Source: Bradyrhizobium sp. BR13661 (GTDB lineage Bacteria; Pseudomonadota; Alphaproteobacteria; Rhizobiales; Xanthobacteraceae). Taken from it: 64,000 nucleotides of DNA. The stretch spans positions 62,001 through 126,000 of the forward strand of contig NZ_JARXWB010000002.1 of the NCBI RefSeq assembly GCF_029892425.1, written 5' to 3'. The notes under the pieces are model-generated. The model made no database searches, was not told the DNA's origin, and saw nothing but the letters and a program-made list of their open reading frames with translations. This document shows positions 48,453 to 57,398 of this stretch, piece by piece (positions within the stretch are counted from its first letter, which is position 1; the number at the start of each line of letters is the position of its first letter). Made by a program: the position numbers and the translations under genes.

Positions 48453-50525
48453 CTAACCTTCATCCTTCCAACCGATCTTCTCCTTCAAGAACTGAAGGCC
48501 GAGCACCTGGAAGCCGGCGCGCTCCTTGTTGTCCTTGCCGTAGCCGTGGCCGCCCGCTTCCGGCTCGTAGAACCAGGCCTCATAGCCCATCGCCTGGAGT
48601 TTTGCGGCCATCTTGCGTGCGTGGCCCGGATGAACCCGGTCGTCGCGCCGTGTCGTCGCGATCAGGATCGGCGGATAGGGCTGGCCGGGCTTGGCGTTGT
48701 GATACGCGGAATAGGTCTTCAGCCACTCCCATTCCTCTGGCTTGTCGGGGTCGCCATATTCCGCGATCCAGCTCGCGCCCGCGAGCAGTTTTGTGTAGCG
48801 GCGCATGTCGATCAAGGGAATCGTGCAGAACAGTGCGCCGAACCGCTCGGGGTATCGCACCAGCATGTTGGTGATGAGGATGCCGCCGTTCGATCCGCCT
48901 TGCGCCGCGATGCGCCTCGCGCTGGTCACGCCGCGGCGGACGAGATCGGCGGCAACGGCTGCGAAATCATCGTGCGACAGCTTCTTGCCAGCGTAGCGGC
49001 CGGCATCGTGCCAGCGCGTACCGAACTCGCCGCCGCCGCGCAAATTCGCCTGCACCGTCGTGCCCCCGCGTTCCAGCCAGAGTTTTCCCAGCGACGAATT
49101 GTACTGCGGCTTCACCGTGAGGCCGAAGCCGCCATAGGCGCTCATATAAACAGGCGCATCGCCTGACACGCCGGCGGGACCGGTCTGCACATAGGGAATG
49201 CGCTCGCCGTCATCTGAGATCGCCTCGTGCTGTGTCACCAGGAGGCCGTCGGCGTTGAAAATCTTCGGCGCCTGTTTCAGGACGTCAGGGCTTTCGACGC
49301 CGCGCTCGATCAGCATCAGCGACGGCGGCGTCAGCGGGTCCTGCACGTTGGCCAGCAGGTCACCATTGCTCTCGGACTCATGATGATCAAACCGCCAGAC
49401 GTCGACGACGCCGATCCCGGGGAGGCCGCGCAGCGCCTCGCGGCTCCAGCCTGAGGCCGAGGGCGTGCAGATCTCAAACGCCGGCCGCAATTCGTCGAGA
49501 ATGGACAGCAGCAGCTTGCCGTCGGCCCAGAAAAATCCCTGCAGCGCGCGGCGCGCGCCCGGCTCGAACAGGATCGCGAAGTTGCGATCGCCGGCGAGAA
49601 ATCCCGAGAGCGAGATGCCGAGCACGCTGTCTGCGGCATAGGTGACGCCGCCAACGCTCCAGGCCGAGCGCAGCTTGATGGCGAACCAGTCACGGTGGGC
49701 TTGCAGCCAGATGTCGGAGGGCAGGTCGAGCTTGACGGTCGCGCCAGTCTCGGTGCCGAGCCAGAGGTCGAAATTGAAGAAGTCGCGCCGATCGATGAAC
49801 CAAACCCGTGGCGTGTCGGCGGTGCGATCGACGTCGCAAGAGGCGCTCATGCGATCCGGCGTGGTCTCGAACAGCACACGCGCGTTCTGGACGGGCTCGC
49901 CGCGTCGCCACAGCCGCACCGTCCGCGCATAGCCAGAGCTCGTCGCCATGTCTTCGCCGCCATAAGCGCTCGACAACAGCACCGTGTCGGCATCGACCCA
50001 ATCGACGCCGCCCTTGGCTTCCGGCAGCGTGAAGCCTCCGGCAACGAAGCTCTTGGTGTTGAGATCGAACTCGCGCAAGGTGACGGCGTCGCTGCCTCCG
50101 CGCGACAGGCTCAGGATCGTCTGCGGAGCGTCGCCCGGAAACGAGCTCGACCAATTGAGAAGCCAGTCCTCGCCTTCTTCCGCCGCGAGCTTGTCGATAT
50201 CGAGCAGCGTTTCCCAGGACGGCTCCGCTTTGCGAAATTCCGCCATCGAGGTTCGCCGCCACAGGCCGCGGGGGTTTGTCGCGTCCTTCCAGAGATTGTA
50301 GAGGAGACCGTCGCTGCGGCTGACATAGGGAATATTGTCCGATCGGTCGAAGATCGCCGCGAGCAGATCGCGGTCATGTTCGAACGCCGCGCCGCCGAAT
50401 TTCTCCAGCGTCATCAGGTTCTGCCGCTCGACGAAATCGAGCGCGCGGGCGCCTTCGACCTCCTCCAGCCAGAGCCAGGGATCGTCGTCGGGAGCGCTGA
50501 GCGTAGGCCTGTCGTCGGCGGACAT
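48453..50525 (-). CDS. Prolyl oligopeptidase family serine peptidase (S9A)
   Basis: 690 residues from ATG 50525 behind GGGAG. The N-terminal half (about 60-420) is the seven-bladed propeller, opening with 'DDPWLWLEEVEGARALDFVE'. The C-terminal alpha/beta hydrolase has the nucleophile in 'AAQGGSNGGILITNML', the Asp in 'TTRRDDRVHPGHARKM' and the His in 'PEAGGHGYGKDN'. No signal peptide is visible, so it is likely cytoplasmic. Cleaves short peptides after proline or a related residue. Monocistronic, convergent with DUF938. Confidence 0.92.
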   Translation of the reverse strand: MSADDRPTLSAPDDDPWLWLEEVEGARALDFVERQNLMTLEKFGGAAFEHDRDLLAAIFDRSDNIPYVSRSDGLLYNLWKDATNPRGLWRRTSMAEFRKAEPSWETLLDIDKLAAEEGEDWLLNWSSSFPGDAPQTILSLSRGGSDAVTLREFDLNTKSFVAGGFTLPEAKGGVDWVDADTVLLSSAYGGEDMATSSGYARTVRLWRRGEPVQNARVLFETTPDRMSASCDVDRTADTPRVWFIDRRDFFNFDLWLGTETGATVKLDLPSDIWLQAHRDWFAIKLRSAWSVGGVTYAADSVLGISLSGFLAGDRNFAILFEPGARRALQGFFWADGKLLLSILDELRPAFEICTPSASGWSREALRGLPGIGVVDVWRFDHHESESNGDLLANVQDPLTPPSLMLIERGVESPDVLKQAPKIFNADGLLVTQHEAISDDGERIPYVQTGPAGVSGDAPVYMSAYGGFGLTVKPQYNSSLGKLWLERGGTTVQANLRGGGEFGTRWHDAGRYAGKKLSHDDFAAVAADLVRRGVTSARRIAAQGGSNGGILITNMLVRYPERFGALFCTIPLIDMRRYTKLLAGASWIAEYGDPDKPEEWEWLKTYSAYHNAKPGQPYPPILIATTRRDDRVHPGHARKMAAKLQAMGYEAWFYEPEAGGHGYGKDNKERAGFQVLGLQFLKEKIGWKDEG

Positions 50526-50696
50526 GAACGAAACTCCCTGTAACAGCGGCGGATAGGATTTGATCGAGCGCAAGCCGTCAAGAGCGCGGTGCGGTAAGGT
50601 TCATTCGATTGCGTCGGAGGCATGGCCTGCGCCCGTTTGCGCCGGTTGCCCGGCCCTTTCGATCCCTCCATAGTGCCGGGAATCAACACCCCCTAT

Positions 50697-50724
50697 AAAT
50701 AGTGCCTTGACAAATAGTGCCTTG
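50697..50724. repeat. Two direct 13-base repeats before an MFS gene
   Basis: AAATAGTGCCTTG occurs at 50697-50709 and 50712-50724, a 15-base period; a third partial copy (ATAGTGCC) is near 50670. It lies 13 bases before the MFS start, so it may be an activator or repressor site, or chance slippage. Confidence 0.4.
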
Positions 50725-50737
50725 GGCGGAAATGCCG

Positions 50738-51985
50738 ATGCTGGACGTGACTACAGCCCATGAGATCGCCGACGACGCCCGCGTGCGCAGCAATGTGGTG
50801 CGCCTTGCCGCGGCGCAGGCGCTGACCGGCGCCAATTCGGCTGTGATCTTCGCCACCGGCGCGATCGTCGGCGCCACGCTCGCGCCCGACATGTCGTTCG
50901 CGACGGTGCCGATCTCGATGTATGTGGTGGGCCTCGCCGCCGGCACGCTGCCGACAGGCGCGATCTCGCGCCGCTTCGGCCGCCGCGCAGCCTTCATCAC
51001 CGGCACCGGCCTCGGCGTGCTGACCGGTCTCACCGGCTCGTTCGCGATCCTGCATGGCTCGTTCGCCCTGTTTTGCCTCGCGACCTTCCTCGGCGGCCTC
51101 TACGGCTCCGTGGCGCAATCCTATCGCTTCGCGGCCGCCGACGGCGCCAGCGCGGCCTATCGGCCGAAAGCCGTGTCCTGGGTGATGGCGGGCGGCATAT
51201 TCGCCGGCGTGCTCGGTCCGCAGCTCGTGCAATGGACCATGGATGTCTGGCCGCCCTATCTGTTCGCCTTCAGCTTCCTGGTGCAGGCCGCGGTCGCGCT
51301 TGTAGCAATGGCCATCGTCGCCGGTGTCGACATGCCGAAGCCGGCGCCATCAGATCTGCACCGGGGGCGGCCGCTGCTCACCATCGTGACCCAGCCGCGC
51401 TTCATCGCCGCCGCTTTGTGCGGCGTCATCTCCTACCCCATGATGAATCTGGTGATGACCTCGGCGCCCTTAGCCATGAGGATGTGCGGCCTCAGTCTCA
51501 GCGATTCCAATTTCGGCATTCAATGGCACATCGTCGCCATGTATGGCCCGAGCTTCTTCACGGGTGCACTGATCGCCCGCTTCGGCGCACCCAGAATCGT
51601 CGCGACCGGTCTGCTGCTGGAAGCAAGCGCCGCCACCATCGGCCTCTCCGGTCTCACCGCGATGCATTTCTGGGCCACGTTGATCGTGCTGGGTGTGGGG
51701 TGGAATTTCTCCTTCATCGGCGCCTCCTCGCTGGTGCTGGAGACGCACCGGCCGCAGGAGCGCAACAAGGTGCAGGCCTTCAACGATTTCCTGGTGTTCG
51801 GCATGATGGCGATCGGCTCGTTCTCCTCGGGGCAATTGCTGGCGAATTACGGCTGGTCCGCCGTGAACATGGTGGTGTTCCCGCCCGTTGCCATCGGCCT
51901 CGTCGCGCTGTCGCTGGCATCCTGGGCCCGCCGTCGCAAGGCGCGGCTCGAGGCTGCCATGGGCGAGTTCCCGGACGCGATTTAA
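50738..51985 (+). CDS. MFS transporter
   Basis: 415 residues from ATG 50738, with GGCGGA eight bases ahead; ATG 50732 and GTG 50717 are alternatives. Twelve TM helices. Motif A is 'LPTGAISRRFGRRAAFITGT'. No family-specific substrate motif was recognised. Preceded by direct repeats and divergent from the prolyl oligopeptidase. Another MFS gene follows after 151 bases on the same strand, but the two proteins are unlike. Confidence 0.85.
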   Translation: MLDVTTAHEIADDARVRSNVVRLAAAQALTGANSAVIFATGAIVGATLAPDMSFATVPISMYVVGLAAGTLPTGAISRRFGRRAAFITGTGLGVLTGLTGSFAILHGSFALFCLATFLGGLYGSVAQSYRFAAADGASAAYRPKAVSWVMAGGIFAGVLGPQLVQWTMDVWPPYLFAFSFLVQAAVALVAMAIVAGVDMPKPAPSDLHRGRPLLTIVTQPRFIAAALCGVISYPMMNLVMTSAPLAMRMCGLSLSDSNFGIQWHIVAMYGPSFFTGALIARFGAPRIVATGLLLEASAATIGLSGLTAMHFWATLIVLGVGWNFSFIGASSLVLETHRPQERNKVQAFNDFLVFGMMAIGSFSSGQLLANYGWSAVNMVVFPPVAIGLVALSLASWARRRKARLEAAMGEFPDAI

Positions 51986-52136
51986 CGCATGATGCCGTTG
52001 GCAGGAGGCTGTCAGCAACATCGATAGTTCGATCCAGCTCGAAGTGATTTTCGGCAGGTCGGTTGTTACATGATGCTCGTCATGAACAGGCGGGCGTGGA
52101 GCAAAGCGCTCGCGGGGGAACAAAGGAGAAGCGCAA

Positions 52137-53375
52137 ATGCTCGACAATCCCCGCACAACCACGCCAGCAGACGAATCTTCCCTCCGCTACGAAGGCTGGC
52201 GCATCGTCGCGGTCTGCTTCCTGCTCGCCACCTTCGGCTGGGGGCTCGGCTTTTACGGCCAGAGCGTCTATGTCGCCGAGTTGCAGCGCGCACGGGGCTG
52301 GCCGGCCTCGCTGATTTCTTCGGGCACCACGTTCTTCTATCTGTTCGGCGCGCTGCTGGTCGTGTTCGTCGGCGAGGCCGTCCGGAAATATGGCCCGCGC
52401 ATCTGCCTGATATCAGGCACGCTGGCGATGGCGGCAGCTAGCGTCGCGGTCGGCGCGGTGCGCGAGCCCTGGCAGCTTTATCTCGCAGATGCCGTGCTCG
52501 CCTTCGGCTGGGCCGGCACCAGCCTCGCCATGATCACCAACACGATCAGCCTGTGGTTCGACCACAAGCGCGGCATGGCGATCAGCCTGGCGCTAAACGG
52601 CGCCAGCTTTGGCGGCATCGTCGGCGTGCCGCTGCTGGTGATGATGATCAGCCAGATCGGTTTCGCCAGCGCGATGTTCGCAACCTCAGCCGCGATGGTG
52701 GTGCTGCTCGTCCCGGTGATCCTGCTGGTCGTCGGCCGGCCGCCCGACCTTCATGGCTGGCACGGAGCTGCGAAAGCAAAACCGCAATCATCGATCGAGA
52801 TCCGCAAAGCTGCGCTGCGCGATGTCGGCTTCCTCACCGTGACCATTGCCTTCGCGCTGGTTCTGTTCGCGCAGGTCGGCTTCATCGTGCACCTGATCTC
52901 GTTCCTCGATCCCGTAATCGGACGCGAGCGCGCCGCCGTGGCGGTCGCGGTGCTGACCGCGATGGCGGTGATCGGCCGGGTCCTGTTCTCGATGGTGATC
53001 GACCGCCTCAACCAGCGGCTGGCATCGGCGCTGTCGTTCCTGAGCCAGGCGGCGGCGCTGTGCGTCGTGATCAATTTGCACAATGACTATTTGCTGATCG
53101 CAGCCTGCGCGGTGTTCGGCTTCTCCGTCGGCAATCTCATCACGCTGCCGTCGCTGATCGTACAACAGGAATTCGACAGCGCCTCATTCGGCGTGCTGAT
53201 CAGCCTCAACACCGCGATCAACCAGGTGACCTATGCGTTCGGCCCCGGCGTTGTCGGCCTCTTGCGCGATTGGTCAGGTGGGTACGCGCTGCCGTTCTAT
53301 CTCTGCGCTGCGCTGGAGGTGACGGCGGCGGCGTTGATCATGGTACGGGGTACCAGTCATACGAAAACTGCGTAG
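52137..53375 (+). CDS. MFS transporter, monocarboxylate/oxalate-formate-like
   Basis: 412 residues; ATG with GGAGAAGCGCAA upstream. Twelve TM helices. 'GWRIVAVCFLLATFGWGLGF', 'YGQSVYVAELQRARGWPASL' and 'WAGTSLAMITNTISLWFDHK' resemble the monocarboxylate/oxalate:formate group that carries small organic acids. The TAG stop is in the first arm of a family C palindrome. No linked catabolic gene tells the substrate. Confidence 0.85.
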   Translation: MLDNPRTTTPADESSLRYEGWRIVAVCFLLATFGWGLGFYGQSVYVAELQRARGWPASLISSGTTFFYLFGALLVVFVGEAVRKYGPRICLISGTLAMAAASVAVGAVREPWQLYLADAVLAFGWAGTSLAMITNTISLWFDHKRGMAISLALNGASFGGIVGVPLLVMMISQIGFASAMFATSAAMVVLLVPVILLVVGRPPDLHGWHGAAKAKPQSSIEIRKAALRDVGFLTVTIAFALVLFAQVGFIVHLISFLDPVIGRERAAVAVAVLTAMAVIGRVLFSMVIDRLNQRLASALSFLSQAAALCVVINLHNDYLLIAACAVFGFSVGNLITLPSLIVQQEFDSASFGVLISLNTAINQVTYAFGPGVVGLLRDWSGGYALPFYLCAALEVTAAALIMVRGTSHTKTA

Positions 53376-53409
53376 GGTGGGTTACGCCTTCCGCTAACCC
53401 ACCCTACGC
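53370..53409. repeat. Palindromic repeat, family C, minimal form
   Basis: Perfect 15-base arms GCGTAGGGTGGGTTA (53370-53384) and the inverse (53395-53409) with a ten-base loop. The TAG stop of the MFS gene (53373-53375) is within the left arm, as for the AraC gene and the family C copy at 13371. Confidence 0.88.
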
Positions 53410-53422
53410 AGTCATTGCGACA

Positions 53423-53917
53423 CTATCCCTCCCGCTGCATGAGTAATGCCTCTACGTCCAGCCGCTTGGTGAACATCGTAAGCTTCCCATCCGGCCCGAC
53501 CGGCCATTGCTCCCGTGGCTTGTCCCAATACAGCTCCACGCCGTTCTCGTCAGGGTCGCGCAAATACAGCGCTTCCGACACACCATGGTCGCTCGCGCCA
53601 TCCAGCCCAATCCCGGCCGAGAGCACCCGATGCAGCGCATCCGCCAGCGCCGGGCGCGTCGGATAGAGGATCGCGGTATGAAACAGGCCGGTGGTGCCTG
53701 ATGGAGGCGGTGAGCCCCCCTTGCTTTCCCAGGTGTTGAGTCCGATGTGGTGATGGTAGCCGCCGGCCGAGATGAAGGCCGCGCCCGATCCCATCCGCTG
53801 CATCAGCTCGAAGCCGAGCACCCCGCAATAGAATCCAAGCGCCCGATCGAGATCGGCGACCTTGAGGTGGACATGGCCGATCCTTGTGCCTGCGGCGACG
53901 GGTTGATTCTGCGACAT
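53423..53917 (-). CDS. VOC-family protein (glyoxalase/extradiol dioxygenase fold)
   Basis: 164 residues, one vicinal-oxygen-chelate module. 'RIGHVHLKVADLDRALGFYC' and 'FISAGGYHHHIGLNTWESKG' give the metal His positions, and 'LRDPDENGVELYWDK' near the end the Glu. This is the catechol 2,3-dioxygenase-like single-half form; it could be a lyase, isomerase or dioxygenase. It is in the neighbourhood of a carboxymuconolactone-decarboxylase-like gene and two acyl-CoA dehydrogenases, which hints at ring or steroid-like substrates, without proof. Confidence 0.85.
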   Translation of the reverse strand: MSQNQPVAAGTRIGHVHLKVADLDRALGFYCGVLGFELMQRMGSGAAFISAGGYHHHIGLNTWESKGGSPPPSGTTGLFHTAILYPTRPALADALHRVLSAGIGLDGASDHGVSEALYLRDPDENGVELYWDKPREQWPVGPDGKLTMFTKRLDVEALLMQREG

Positions 53918-54006
53918 CGGTTGCTCCGTTGATCAACTGCACATAGGGCTGGCTTCGGGACAGTTCTACTGCCTGATCCCGAAACCCAGCGTTTCCGAAT
54001 GCGAAA

Positions 54007-54552
54007 TCACGACAGCTCCCGTACCTCGCCTTCCGGCAGCTCGAACTCGAACGTGTTCAGCGTCATCGACACCATCGTGTAATAGCCGCACAGCCCGATC
54101 ACCTCGACGACACCGCGTTCGCTGAGCAACGTCACCGCCGCATCATAGAGGCCCTTCTCGACGCCATGGCCCTCATGCAGCGACTTGGCGAGATCGTAGA
54201 TCATCTTAGCCTTGGGATCGTCGAACTCGGGCGTGCGGCGATCGCGGATGGCGTCGATGATGTCAGGCTTCATGCCGCCGGCGAGCGCAAGGCGCTTGTG
54301 CGCGTACCATTCGTAATGCGCGGTCCAGTGCCGCGCTGTCACCAGGATCGCAATTTCCGAGAGCTTTGCAGGGAAGATCGTGTCGTAGCGCAGCACCTCG
54401 CCGAGCCGCGTGGCGTGACGGGCCATGTCGGGGCTGTTGAGCCAGGCCATCATCGGCGCCGGCGGCTTGCCGCGCTTGCCGGCAATCGACTCATCGTAGG
54501 TCTGCCGCTGGCTCTCGTTCATTTCGCCAGGCGAAAGAAGTTTCAGGCGCAT
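54007..54552 (-). CDS. Carboxymuconolactone decarboxylase-family protein
   Basis: 181 residues from ATG 54552, with GAGGAAA six bases ahead. All-helical CMD/AhpD-like fold: 'LSEIAILVTARHWTAHYEWY' holds the conserved His, but the Cys pair of AhpD (CxxC) is absent (HWTAHYEW), so peroxidase-type chemistry is unlikely. 'LLSERGVVEVIGLCGYYTMV' is a second family motif. Function unassigned; it may be a decarboxylase or hydrolase-type partner. Divergent from the dehydrogenase pair at 54672. Confidence 0.85.
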   Translation of the reverse strand: MRLKLLSPGEMNESQRQTYDESIAGKRGKPPAPMMAWLNSPDMARHATRLGEVLRYDTIFPAKLSEIAILVTARHWTAHYEWYAHKRLALAGGMKPDIIDAIRDRRTPEFDDPKAKMIYDLAKSLHEGHGVEKGLYDAAVTLLSERGVVEVIGLCGYYTMVSMTLNTFEFELPEGEVRELS

Positions 54553-54671
54553 TCGCGTTTCCTCTTTGTTTTCAAGCACCGTCGTGACAGCGACTATAGC
54601 GGAAGCGCGTCACGGAAGTGGTTGAATTCCGCGAGGGCTTGGCCCAGAGTCGCGCTCAACAAGTTGCATTG

Positions 54672-55883
54672 ATGGAAACGACCATGAGCGAATCTGAAAC
54701 CGCCGAACTCGAACAATTTCGTGCCGAGACACGCGCCTGGCTGGAAGCCAACTGCCCGCCGGAGATGCGCAAGCCCGCGACGTCGGATGCCGACGTGTTC
54801 TGGGGCGGGCGCAACGCAAAATTCTCGTCCGAGCCGCAGCGCGTCTGGTTCGAGCGCATGCGCGACAAGGGCTGGACGGTGCCTGATTGGCCCAGGGAAT
54901 ACGGCGGTGGCGGTCTCAGCGCGGCCGAGCACAAGGTGCTGCGTTCCGAGATGGCCAGAATCGGCGCCCGCCCGCCGTTGTCGAGCTTCGGCATCTGGAT
55001 GCTCGGGCCGGCGCTGCTGAAATACGGCAACGAGGCGCAGAAGAAGGAGCACCTGCCGAAGATCGCCGCGGGCCTGATCCGCTGGTGCCAGGGTTATTCC
55101 GAGCCGAACGCCGGCTCCGATCTCGCCTCGCTGCAGACCCGCGCCGAGAGCGATGGCGATGATTTCGTCATCACGGGATCGAAGATCTGGACCTCCTACG
55201 CCAACTATGCCGACTGGATCTTCTGCCTGGTGCGCACAGACCCCACCGCAAAGAAGCACGACGGCATCAGCTTCATCCTGTTCGACATGACGTCGAAGGG
55301 CGTCACGACCAAGCCGATCCTGTTGATCTCGGGCTATTCGCCGTTCTGCGAAACCTTCTTCGATGGCGTCCGCGTGCCGAAATCGCATGTGGTCGGCACC
55401 GTCAACCGCGGTTGGGACGTCGCCAAATATCTGCTGCAGCACGAACGTGCGATGATCTCGGGGATGGGCGAGCGCGGCGTCGGCCGTCCGCTCGGCCAGA
55501 TCGCAGCCGACTCGGTCGGCTCGGATGCGCAAGGCAAGCTCGATGACTCCATGCTGCGCGGCCAGATCGCGACCTTCGACGTCGACGAAGCTGCCCTTGC
55601 CGCCTGCGCCGAGCGCGCGGTCGATCTCGCCAAGGCCGGCCAGGCGCATCCGGCGTTCTCGTCGGCCATGAAATATTACGGCACCGAGCTCAACAAGCGC
55701 CGCTACGAGATCCTGATGTCGGCCGGCGGCGTCGATGCGCTGGAATGGGAGAGCGAGCGGTCGCGGCAGGGCGCCCGTCCGCGCGCCTGGCTGCGCACCA
55801 AGGCCAACTCGATCGAGGGCGGCACGTCCGAGGTCATGCTCGGCATCGTCGCCAAGCGCATCCTGGATCTGCCGGGGGCGTGA
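54672..55883 (+). CDS. Acyl-CoA dehydrogenase, first subunit-like member of a pair
   Basis: 403 residues from ATG 54672; ATG 54684, with GGAAACGACC ahead, is equally possible, and the upstream extension is unlikely. 'YSEPNAGSDLASLQTRAESD' and 'FVITGSKIWTSYANYADWIF' form the FAD/substrate site. Glu258 in 'QHERAMISG' is a candidate base; the C-terminal motif is 'IEGGTSEVMLGI' with Glu shifted by one place relative to YEGT. Length and features resemble FadE proteins of large-substrate catabolism. It is followed after 132 bases (a repeat) by a dissimilar dehydrogenase. Confidence 0.9.
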   Translation: METTMSESETAELEQFRAETRAWLEANCPPEMRKPATSDADVFWGGRNAKFSSEPQRVWFERMRDKGWTVPDWPREYGGGGLSAAEHKVLRSEMARIGARPPLSSFGIWMLGPALLKYGNEAQKKEHLPKIAAGLIRWCQGYSEPNAGSDLASLQTRAESDGDDFVITGSKIWTSYANYADWIFCLVRTDPTAKKHDGISFILFDMTSKGVTTKPILLISGYSPFCETFFDGVRVPKSHVVGTVNRGWDVAKYLLQHERAMISGMGERGVGRPLGQIAADSVGSDAQGKLDDSMLRGQIATFDVDEAALAACAERAVDLAKAGQAHPAFSSAMKYYGTELNKRRYEILMSAGGVDALEWESERSRQGARPRAWLRTKANSIEGGTSEVMLGIVAKRILDLPGA

Positions 55884-55891
55884 GCGTTTCC

Positions 55892-55980
55892 GTCATTCCG
55901 GGGCGCGACGAATCCATCGCACGGCATACATGCGGCTTGATGGATTCCGGGTCTAGCCCTTCGGGCTATCCCGGAATGAC
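55892..55980. repeat. Palindromic repeat, family B copy
   Basis: GTCATTCCGGGGC (55892-55904) and ATCCCGGAATGAC (55968-55980) with inner TAGCCCTTCGGGCTA. Lies between paired dehydrogenase genes, as does the copy at 10398-10499. Confidence 0.85.
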
Positions 55981-56015
55981 GACAACAAAATAGATTTCGA
56001 ATCGGAAGCACATCC

Positions 56016-57155
56016 ATGGCCCTCGTCCTCACCGAAGAACAATCGATGCTCCGCGACAGCGCGCGCGGGCTGATCAGCGACAAGGCGCCGGTGTCGCACC
56101 TGCGATCTTTGCGCGACTCCAAAGACCCCACCGGCTTCTCCAAGGAGCTGTGGCATTCCTTCGCCGAAATGGGCTTTGCCGGCCTGCTGGTGCCGGAAGA
56201 GTTCGGCGGCAGCGGTCTCGGCTTCATGGAGGCCGGAATTGTGATGGAAGAGATCGGCCGCACGCTGATGCCGTCGCCGTTCCTTGCGACCAGCGTGGTT
56301 GCAGTTTCGGCCCTCAACCGCGGCGGAAATGCCGCGCAGAAATCCGAGGTTCTGCCGAAGATCGCGAGCGGCTCGCTGCTCGCGACGCTCGCGATCGACG
56401 AGGGCGCGAAGCACCGCCCGCTCCAGACCAGTTTGCAGGCCGTGCGCGCCGGCAATGGTTTCAAGCTTTCCGGCGCCAAGGCGCTGGTCGTCGACGGCCA
56501 TGTCGCCGATCTCTTCATTGTTGCTGCGCGCACGGCGGGTCACGCCGGCGAGCGCGACGGCCTGACGCTGTTCCTGGTCAATCCCAAGGCCAAGGGCGTT
56601 GCGATCGAACGCACCATCATGGTCGACGCGCACAATGCGGCGCGGATCGAGCTTACCAATGTCGAGGTCAACGCCGACAGCGTGCTCGGCGAGGTCGATC
56701 AGGCAGCTCACCTGCTCGAGGGCGTGCTCGATATCGGCCGCGGCGCCGTCGCCGCCGAAATGGTCGGCCTCAGCGACGAGGTCTTCAACCGCACCGTCGA
56801 GTACCTCAAGAACAGAAAACAGTTCGGCAAGCTGATCGGCGAATTCCAGGCGCTGCAGCACCGCGCTGCCGAGCTCTATGTCGACATCGAGATCACCCGC
56901 GCCGCCACCATGAAGGCGCTGCAGGCGCTGGACGCCGACGTCGCCAAGGCTGCGTCAGCCGTTGCCGTCGCCAAGGCCCGCGCCGGCACGACCGCCACGC
57001 GCGCGGTGCAGGAAGGCGTGCAGATGCACGGCGGCATGGGCATGACCGACCAGTTCGACATCGGCTTCTTCATGAAGCGCGCCCGGGTGTGCGAAGAACT
57101 GTTCGGCGATGCCAACTACCACACCGAGCAGCTGGCGCGGGCGCGGGGGTATTGA
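56016..57155 (+). CDS. Acyl-CoA dehydrogenase-like protein, second member of pair, likely non-catalytic or heteromeric
   Basis: 379 residues. The fold is clear: N-terminal helices, middle beta domain ('FKLSGAKALVVDGHVADLFI'), C-terminal helices with 'YLKNRKQFGKLIGEFQALQH' and the FAD-contact 'QMHGGMGMTDQFDIGFFMKR'. Missing are the 'EP.aGSD' loop and both usual positions for the catalytic Glu (GRGAVAAEM instead of an ER motif; DANYHTEQ instead of YEGT). This resembles the beta partner of heteromeric FadE enzymes, in which one subunit supplies the base and the pair share FAD. Pairing with 54672-55883 is inference. Confidence 0.88.
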   Translation: MALVLTEEQSMLRDSARGLISDKAPVSHLRSLRDSKDPTGFSKELWHSFAEMGFAGLLVPEEFGGSGLGFMEAGIVMEEIGRTLMPSPFLATSVVAVSALNRGGNAAQKSEVLPKIASGSLLATLAIDEGAKHRPLQTSLQAVRAGNGFKLSGAKALVVDGHVADLFIVAARTAGHAGERDGLTLFLVNPKAKGVAIERTIMVDAHNAARIELTNVEVNADSVLGEVDQAAHLLEGVLDIGRGAVAAEMVGLSDEVFNRTVEYLKNRKQFGKLIGEFQALQHRAAELYVDIEITRAATMKALQALDADVAKAASAVAVAKARAGTTATRAVQEGVQMHGGMGMTDQFDIGFFMKRARVCEELFGDANYHTEQLARARGY

Positions 57156-57186
57156 GATGTTACTGGTGCGCCGGGGCACCCTGCGC

Positions 57187-57341
57187 TCCCTCCCCCCTTG
57201 CGGGGGAGGGCGGGGGAGAGGGGTAGCCCAGGAAAAGGTGTGTCCGTCGCGAGAGAGGCGCGCGCCTCAGGTCAAGTGCGATCGATAGAGTGTGCCGTGC
57301 GGCACCCCTCTTCCTAACCCTCCCCCGCAAGGGGGGAGGGA
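57187..57341. repeat. Long inverted repeat, family D
   Basis: 24-base perfect arms at 57187-57210 and 57318-57341 (TCCCTCCCCCCTTGCGGGGG and its inverse, plus AGGG). The arm sequence is nearly identical to that at 62031-62139, but the centres differ. Fills the 243-base gap between the dehydrogenase and the AapJ-like gene. Confidence 0.85.
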
Positions 57342-57398
57342 ACGCAGCGAGCGCGTCGTAAGCACCGTCAGCGCAAAACGACACCGGAGGATGCCGCC

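Noticed and set aside
57187..57341. Family D repeats considered as a CRISPR or phage attachment site
   Set aside because: Only two arms per element in inverse orientation, no spaced direct repeats, no cas or integrase genes nearby.
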